From Xenoacremonium recifei (taxonomy: Eukaryota; Ascomycota; Sordariomycetes; Hypocreales; Nectriaceae): a stretch of 64,000 bases of DNA. Location: NCBI GenBank assembly GCA_012184525.1, contig WOFQ01000006.1, positions 62,001 to 126,000 on the forward strand. Reading direction: 5' to 3'. Shown here one piece after another: positions 58,139 to 64,000 of this stretch. A program made the position numbers and the translations under genes. Position 1 is the stretch's first letter. Every line of letters starts with the position of its first letter. The notes below the pieces were generated by a model. The model saw only the letters and a program-made list of their open reading frames with translations. It had not been told where the DNA came from and searched no databases.

Positions 58139-59844
58139 TTAGAACCACTCACCACCCAACCATCGGTTGAAGAAGTCGACCGACGCCTCGGGCTGGTCCA
58201 TGGGCACCATATGGCCGGCGCCGTAAACCTGCATGAAGGTGAAGTTGCCGCTGGACTTGACCTTGCCGTACTCCTCGCCCTTCTTGACCGACTTGGCCGA
58301 GAGGCTCTTGATCTTGGCAGAGGCAAAGTCCTTCTGGCCGGGCCACTCGAGGATGTTGGTCCAGGCCTGGTTGCCGAGCCAGTTGCAGATGAAGTCGGCG
58401 TCACCAGCGTAGATGAGGACGGGGATCTTCTCCAGGATCTGGGGAACCAGCTGGTGGTAAGGCTGCATCCAGTCGCCGGCGAACAGGAAGTTGCGGTTGA
58501 TGTCCATGTTGCAGCTGTCGTAGCTGCTGACCTCAACACCAAGGGCCTCCTTGACGTCATCCTGGTTGAGGTAGTCGGCGATCCAGCCAAGAGCGGGGTA
58601 GCACAGGTTGTTGCTGTCCTCACAGCTGCCTCGGATGTCGTAGACGTTGCGGCCGGTTCGCTGGTAGGGACCCATCATGGCGTTGTTGCAGTAGATGCTG
58701 GCAGGCACGCAGGACCAGACGCTTCCGGACTCGTAGCAGCCCTTGATCAGAGACTGGCATCGGGGGAGGGCGTTGTCCATAGACTGGCACTCGCTCTCGC
58801 TGAGAACGGAGGGGTAGCCACCTTCACCGCAAGCCATGGGGCGGTAGTAGGCGTACTGGGTGTAGCCATCGGTGAGACCGTTGCCGATGAGAACACTCTG
58901 CAGGTTGATGTTGCGGTCCTCGTGGGAGAGAATCTCAGAGGCGAAGACGGGGATGTAGTGACCAGCATACGACTCGCCAGCAATGTGGAAGTCCTGCTTG
59001 GCGTACTCGGGGAACTGGTGGAAGAAGAGGGTGAGGAGAGCGTAGACGTCCTTGCCGGCGGCAACCGTGTTGCTGACGGAGCCGCCGCTGTAAGAGTAAC
59101 CGACGTTGACGGGCTGGTCAAGGAAGATGACGGAAGCGTTGTTGTTCCACGAGTAGGGGTTGTCAACAAGCTTGAGCTTCTTATCGATGGACGAAGGGCC
59201 GAGCTCAAGGAAGAGGCCAGTCAGGGACGAGCAGCCAGGACCGCCGTTGAGCCACAGCACGACGGGGTCGTTCTTGGGGTCATTTCGGGACTCGAAGAAC
59301 CCTGGGGGAAGCATGTTAGTGGAAATCGAGTCACAATTGAGGTGGATCTCAGCTTACAGTAGAAGAGATGCTTGTCCTCCTCCTCGTCATCGAGGTAGCC
59401 GCTGTACTGCTTCACGGTGTCGACGCCGAGCTTGGCGGGGTCGACCTTCTTCGCACGGAGGTTGTAGTTCTCCAGGCGGCCACCGACCTGTCGGTGCGGC
59501 TCGCCGTTCTTCTCGACCCAGAGGGACTGCACATCGGCGCCCTTGACGACATGGTCCCAGTGGCTGTCCGGTCGTCGCGATGCCGCCTTGGGCTTCGTGG
59601 GCAGGGCCTGCTTCTTGAACGCCTCGACGGCATCGGGCACCAGCATCGAGACCTCGTCCCAGACGCCCTTGGCCTCGGCGGAGATCTCGCCAAAGATCTT
59701 CTCAAGCGGTGCGGCCCACGAGGAGGGCTCGACCTCGATGACGGGCTTACTAGAGTCGCCGCTGTTGCCGAGGACCTTCTGGTCCTGGAAGCCGACGGCT
59801 GAGCTGGCAGCGCCCAGCACGAGGGCAGAGGTGGACCAGCGCAT
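58139..59844 (-). CDS. Vacuolar carboxypeptidase Y (serine carboxypeptidase S10)
   Basis: Vacuolar exopeptidase. Exons 59844-59358 and 59301-58139 give 549 residues, the usual size for fungal CpyA. A signal peptide (RWSTSALVLGAASSAVG) is followed by a propeptide of about 110-120 residues. The mature enzyme has the substrate block VVLWLNGGPGCSSLTG, catalytic Ser273 in IAGESYAGHY, Asp465 in AGDADFICNWLGNQAW and His526 in GAGHMVPMDQPEAS. Cys residues for the conserved disulphides are present (ESECQ, RCQSLIKGC, WSCVP, CNNAMMG, GSCED, NLCYP). The intron splits the Trp codon of YW|FFESRNDP (donor GTAAGC). The plus-strand 450-codon frame opposite is its antisense shadow. Confidence 0.97.
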
Positions 59845-60790
59845 GATGGTAGGCTCTTGTTCTGATGGGTTGTGGTGATGGGGGATGGATAGAGAAAGGC
59901 GATGATTGAATGATGGATGAGGGAGGGAGAGAGGCGAGAGCGGAAGGCCGGCGACGTAATAAGGCCTCTCGCTGTCTCTGAAACCGGGGGAGCTGCCCAG
60001 CAACTGCGAGGTCCTGAGGCAGCCGCCCAATCAGCGCCCTCGCCGCCCTGCGCCCGCCTGGGACGCCCCCGCGTGGCCCGCTAGCGCACCCACTCTGCCT
60101 GGAGCTCCCACTAACATATCTACCGCCACTTTACCACAGAATCTGTTAGCAATGGTTGCGTGGCGCCAGTGTGAGTCGCAGCGATCCGCAAGGTACCGAC
60201 GCAACTGGACAAAGCCCGGTCGAGCTCCGATAACTCATCATGCAGCACCTTGATGAACTTGCGATAAGGCATTCCGAGTGTCATGCACGTCTGAGAGTTG
60301 TCGAAAACAGCGCAGTGCAACGCTGGAGCTTGAGGGTGTCCTGTACTTAAGCCACGCTGAATTTACTTTGGCATTGATCCACGAAATCGCCTGAACTCTT
60401 TCTCTCTGTGCTATCCGCGTGAATGCCCTGAAGCTCGTCAGCACAGCGGGTTCCTGGCAGCCCAGCCCAGCTGCCGCATAAGGCACATGACGTTATGGCG
60501 TCACATGGGACCAGCCGACCCCGGCCCGTTCGAGACCCTCATGAACAACAAAGCGCCCTGCCATGAAGCAGGATTCTCGTGTCAGCATCGCCCTGGCGGA
60601 TGGATAGCTCCGTTTCGAGCTAGGCAGACGAACTATTTCCAGGCCTCACCACAGCTCCAGCGCCGTTTCCCGTTAGTATCGAGATCTTCAGGCACGACAG
60701 CGCAGCCCTCCTGGAAATCGCTTTTACTATAGTTTCCCCTCTACAGATGCCAAGGTATTCTACACGCCAGCCGTCTACGGTCTTGTCTCT
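59845..60790. other. Intergenic: carboxypeptidase promoter
   Basis: 946 bp upstream of carboxypeptidase Y and downstream of the tryptophanyl-tRNA synthetase gene, both on the minus strand. No coding signal. Confidence 0.5.
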
Positions 60791-62497
60791 CTATTGACCC
60801 TCCGCTGCTGATGCCGCAGCCGCTGCCTTCTCAGCCTTCTCCTTCTCCTTGGCCGCCTTCTTCTCCGCGACTTGCTGCTCCTTCAGCAACTTCTTGAGCT
60901 GGTTCTTGGTCATCTTCCCGTCGCCTTGGCCGGCATTGCCGTCTGACTTGACGGGCACCACGACATCTGCTCGTGGCACTTTAGGGTTACCCTGCCACTC
61001 TAGTGGCTTTTGGCTCATAAAGTCCTTGACCACCTCGTCTGTCGCCTTGGCTCGCCTCTCCTGGAACGCAAGGACGTAGTCCTGCAGATGCTTGATGCAA
61101 ATGGCTTTCATCTAATTATAAGTTAGCACTATTCGGACGCGAAGGATTGAGTTCTGAGAGCGCACCTCGCCAGTCAACAACTCGCCGGTCTTGTAGGTGG
61201 CCTTGAGCTTAGCCAATTCCTGCTTCGAGTTAGCTTCAGTTTTCTGCACCTCACTACGACCACTCATACCTCATCGTCCTCCAAGAAGAATTGAAGGTAC
61301 TGATATGCCACATCCACGTCGGGATTTCCACCCTTCTCTCGGTGCTCCTCGAGAGTCTCTTGACCACCAGAGAAAGCATATTTGTTGATCTTGTTCTTGA
61401 TTTGCTTCGCCGAGTCCGTGAGGAAAATAGCTGAAGAGTCATCACTGGCCGACATCTTGGAACCAGGACCTTGAAGAGCATCAAGGAATCGCATGTGAAT
61501 TAGAGATGGCTTCGCATAGTGTAGACCCTGAGCGCAGTCTCGCGTCAGACGGAAGTAAGGATCCTGGTCAATCGCACAGGGGATCAAGCATGGGATCTGA
61601 GTAGTTTTGGACTCGTTCTCGCCGAAGATGTGAGGGAATGACGAAGCGAACGATGTCGCACCTTGGATGCTAGCGAAATGGATCTTGCCGACATTAGAGC
61701 TGCCGTCGAAGCCAAAGACGGCCTTGGCGGTGTTGTAGGTGACTCGCTTCGAGAAGCGTACGATGTTGCGGTAGAAGGCACCGCCAACAAATTCGAAGTC
61801 CGAGAAGATGAAAGTCTTTTTGGGGTCAAAGCCGATAGCGATGATGTCCTTGACATTGGTCTTGGTGTAGCCCATAACCTCTTCAACTGTCCTCTTCTCC
61901 GAGAACAAGAACTTCTCATCTGATTTGACTGTTAGCCTTTTCATTCACTTTTGACGTCGCCTCACTCACCATCCGTCAACATAATAATCAGGGGCACATC
62001 GAGAACGTCTTGTAGCCACCTGGAATCTATATCAGCATGTGTGATCTGTGAGTGGTAGGATCAACGTACTTAACAAAGTCAAATACCTGAGTGTGTCCGA
62101 TGTGCATGCTGTCACTGCTCGGCCCTCGGCCGGTGTACAGGAAGAAAGGCTCGTTCTAAAACATCATCAGCACTCATATGACCTCCCTCATTTCCGCCAG
62201 TCGAACGCGCACCTTTTCGTACTTGTCCAGGATGAGATGCATGTCTCGATGGCTGAAGACAATCTGCCGGCGCATAAACCGATGCGGCTTGTGGCCCGTC
62301 ACACGCTCAAACCGCTCCAACAGCGCATCGTCAATCAACGTCGTGCCAAACTCATCCACCAGCTTGCGATAATCGATAGCCTTGACCTTGCCATCCTCGC
62401 CCACCTCGCCCGAGACGGACCAGGGGTTCACGTCCTGCTTGCCCGAGGCAGCTGCGGCTTCTGCTGGCGGGGTATCTGCGGGAACCGGCTCGGCCAT
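60791..62497 (-). CDS. Cytosolic tryptophanyl-tRNA synthetase
   Basis: Class I aminoacyl-tRNA synthetase. Six exons: 62497-62213, 62155-62070, 62019-61970, 61919-61270, 61219-61166, 61111-60791, 481 residues. All junctions hold frame. The N-terminal extension ends in the VNPWSVSGEV and ERFERVTGHKPHRFMRR blocks of eukaryotic TrpRS. The HIGH motif sits in FFLYTGRGPSSDSMHIGHTQ and the KMSKS motif is KMSAS in GPGSKMSASDDSSAIFLTD. Substrate-pocket blocks LIIMLTD|DEKFLFSEK and IPCLIPCAIDQDPYFRLTRD are intact. The C-terminus has a Lys/Glu/Ala-rich helix (NQLKKLLKEQQVAEKKAAKE), common in fungal forms. The first ATG with a protein-like N-terminus is 62497. It diverges from the SBDS gene. Confidence 0.97.
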
Positions 62498-62922
62498 GAT
62501 GCTGAGGAGATCTGAAAATGAAGAAAGAAAATGCCCGAGAGGATATGACGACGGGTGAGTCTTGGGGGGAGTCACAATGAGGCGCGGGCGGTGACTCAAC
62601 GGCCTCAAAGGTGGGATAATTTTGGTGGTGGTTACAGGTAGAGTAGAGTGGCCAGTGAGTGACCAGGCAAGGCGGGGCAGAAGAATTTCAGAGGGATGTT
62701 CTGCAGTGCGATGGCGGGGTCGAGAAAAAAACGGCCCAGTGCGTCACAGCGGCGGAAGTCAGCAAACCAACCGCACCTTCCATCCGCAAACCAGCTTTCA
62801 TCCGCTCCGTTCCTTCCTCTTTCGTGGTTCAGATATTTCTTTCTCACACTTAGCGACCGGTTTCCTTTACCTGTTTCTTCTTCATTTCTGCATCTGTCGT
62901 TCTCGCCCAGCCAACCGCCAAC
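62498..62922. promoter_or_regulatory. Shared divergent promoter, TrpRS / SBDS
   Basis: 425 bp between two divergent translation genes. The right half, next to the SBDS start, is C/T-rich on the plus strand (TTCCTCTTTC and TTTCTTCTTC blocks), typical of leaders of strongly expressed ribosome-related genes. Confidence 0.6.
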
Positions 62923-63846
62923 ATGTCTCGACAAATCCAACAACCCTCCAACCAGATCAAGCTGACCAATGTGTCCCTCGTGCGGCTCAAGAAGGGCAAG
63001 AAGCGCTTCGAGCTGGCGTGCTACAAGAACAAAGTCCTCGAATGGCGCTCCGGCATCGAGACCGACCTCGACAACGTCCTGCAAATCCCCAACGTCTTCC
63101 TCAACGTCTCCAAGGGCCAGACGGCGCCTAAAGAAGACCTTGACAAGGCCTTCGGCAAGGGCAAGTCGGTCGACGACATCATCCTCGAGATCCTCAAGAA
63201 AGGCGAGATGCAGATCGGCGAGAAGGAGCGTGCTGCACAACTAGAGCGTGTACACAATGAGGTCATCAGTATCGTGGCCAGCAAACTCGTCGACCCTCGC
63301 ACGAAGCGCGTCTACACATCCGGCATGATCGAGAAGGCGCTCGATATGCTAAGCTCGCAGGCACACACTACCGAGAAGCCCGCCGTGGGAAGTTCCACCG
63401 GGACACCGGCGACAGGCGACGAGGGTGAGGCCAAGCCCCGGCCGAAGGAGCACATCTGGACTGGTGTGGTTACGAACAAGAATGCAAAGAGTCAGGCCCT
63501 CGACGCCATGAAGGCCTTGATTGCGAACCAGCCCATCCCCGTGGCACGAGCCCGCATGCGCCTGCGCATTGCCTGCTCAACAAACGTGCTCAAGCAAGCC
63601 ATCAAGGCGCCTAAAGGTGCTCACAAGGATAGTGAAGGGGAACAGAAGGCTCACGGTACCGTAAAGGATACTATCTTGAGTTACATTGAGCAAGTCGAGA
63701 GTCAGGATGTTATGGGCTCCGAGTGGGAAGTCATTGGCTTTGTAGAGCCTGGTGCTTTCAAGGCACTGTCAGACTTTATAGGGAACGAGACCAAGGGCCA
63801 AGGCCGAGTGGAAGTCCTGGACATGGCCGTCACTCATGAAGATTAA
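62923..63846 (+). CDS. SDO1: SBDS/Sdo1 ribosome maturation protein
   Basis: Works with the GTPase Efl1 to release Tif6/eIF6 from pre-60S subunits. A single 307-residue frame without introns. Domain I: KLTNVSLVRLKKGKKRFELACYKNKV and WRSGIETDLDNVLQIPNVFLNVSKG. Domain II: KSVDDIILEILKKGEMQIGEKERA, DPRTKRVYTSGMIEKAL. Domain III: PVARARMRLRIAC and GSEWEVIGFVEPGAFKAL, ending RVEVLDMAVTHED. Compared with the 250-residue human protein there are two insertions, a Thr/Gly/Pro-rich one around residues 145-175 and a Lys/Glu-rich one around 228-245. Confidence 0.97.
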   Translation: MSRQIQQPSNQIKLTNVSLVRLKKGKKRFELACYKNKVLEWRSGIETDLDNVLQIPNVFLNVSKGQTAPKEDLDKAFGKGKSVDDIILEILKKGEMQIGEKERAAQLERVHNEVISIVASKLVDPRTKRVYTSGMIEKALDMLSSQAHTTEKPAVGSSTGTPATGDEGEAKPRPKEHIWTGVVTNKNAKSQALDAMKALIANQPIPVARARMRLRIACSTNVLKQAIKAPKGAHKDSEGEQKAHGTVKDTILSYIEQVESQDVMGSEWEVIGFVEPGAFKALSDFIGNETKGQGRVEVLDMAVTHED

Positions 63847-64000
63847 AAATGAATAAAACCATGATACCCCTCGTCATTACAACACCCAGGCTGGTTCACA
63901 CCTCCATGATCGAAATGTCCAATGTAGTATTCACGCCGTACGAGGAAACCCGGGTACCCATCCTCCCAGAGATGCACTTTATTTGAATGCTTTTTGATTC
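63847..64000. other. 3' flank of SBDS gene
   Basis: The remaining 154 bp carry AT-rich sequence right after the stop (AAATGAATAAAACC) that may include a poly(A) signal. Nothing else visible. Confidence 0.45.

Noticed and set aside
58010..59362. 450-codon plus-strand open frame
   Set aside because: Exactly antisense to carboxypeptidase Y; Val/Asp/Leu-rich composition is a by-product of the opposite codons and no motif is present.

Overview
This window is nuclear DNA from a filamentous ascomycete fungus, most likely a Sordariomycete; that placement is inferred from gene content and style, not from a search. Genes carry short introns (about 50-70 nt) with GT/AG ends and CTRAC-like branch sites, single-copy eukaryotic housekeeping genes lie on both strands, intergenic stretches reach several kb, and many starts are preceded by pyrimidine-rich leaders. 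I see no rRNA, convincing tRNA, CRISPR array or intact mobile element.

Layout from left to right. 1-660 (-): N-terminal part of a probable cyclic-nucleotide phosphodiesterase that leaves the left edge, preceded by 5.5 kb without a gene. 6186-11076 (-): UBP12/USP15-type ubiquitin hydrolase. 13127-16397 (-): insulin-degrading-enzyme/Ste23 protease ending in SKL. 16.4-20.5 kb: gene-poor, partly AT-rich. 20518-21388 (-): MPP6-like exosome cofactor with a zinc knuckle, divergent from 21777-22380 (+), the complex I subunit NDUFS6. 23049-23711 (+): UPF0047/YjbQ protein, convergent with 23873-24872 (-), cleavage factor I 25 kDa subunit. 27014-29023 (+): unknown Ser/Pro-rich protein. 29616-29939 (+): PET100, convergent with 30117-31140 (-), a TACO1/YebC protein. 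31584-37844 (+): HEATR5/Laa1 giant HEAT protein. 39829-41205 (-): two-RRM protein. 42565-44238 (-): WDR8/WRAP73 protein. 45136-47311 (+): MoaA and MoaC of molybdenum cofactor synthesis in a MOCS1-like bicistronic arrangement. 47.3-52.1 kb: no supported gene. 52084-53135 (+): FYVE protein. 54486-55961 (-): ELO fatty-acid elongase. 58139-59844 (-): carboxypeptidase Y. 60791-62497 (-): cytosolic tryptophanyl-tRNA synthetase, divergent from 62923-63846 (+), the SBDS/Sdo1 ribosome maturation factor.

There is no biosynthetic cluster; the neighbours are core eukaryotic functions. Three mitochondrial genes (NDUFS6, PET100, TACO1) fall within 9.4 kb; PET100 and TACO1 both serve cytochrome oxidase biogenesis. 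The most notable biology is at the MoaA/MoaC locus: the MoaA frame ends in a Gly-Gly tail plus stop, yet a splice donor lies inside those Gly codons and an in-frame acceptor precedes MoaC, so one transcript could give either MoaA or a MoaA-MoaC fusion. Exon junctions below were worked out by hand from frame continuity and splice signals and need transcript support.
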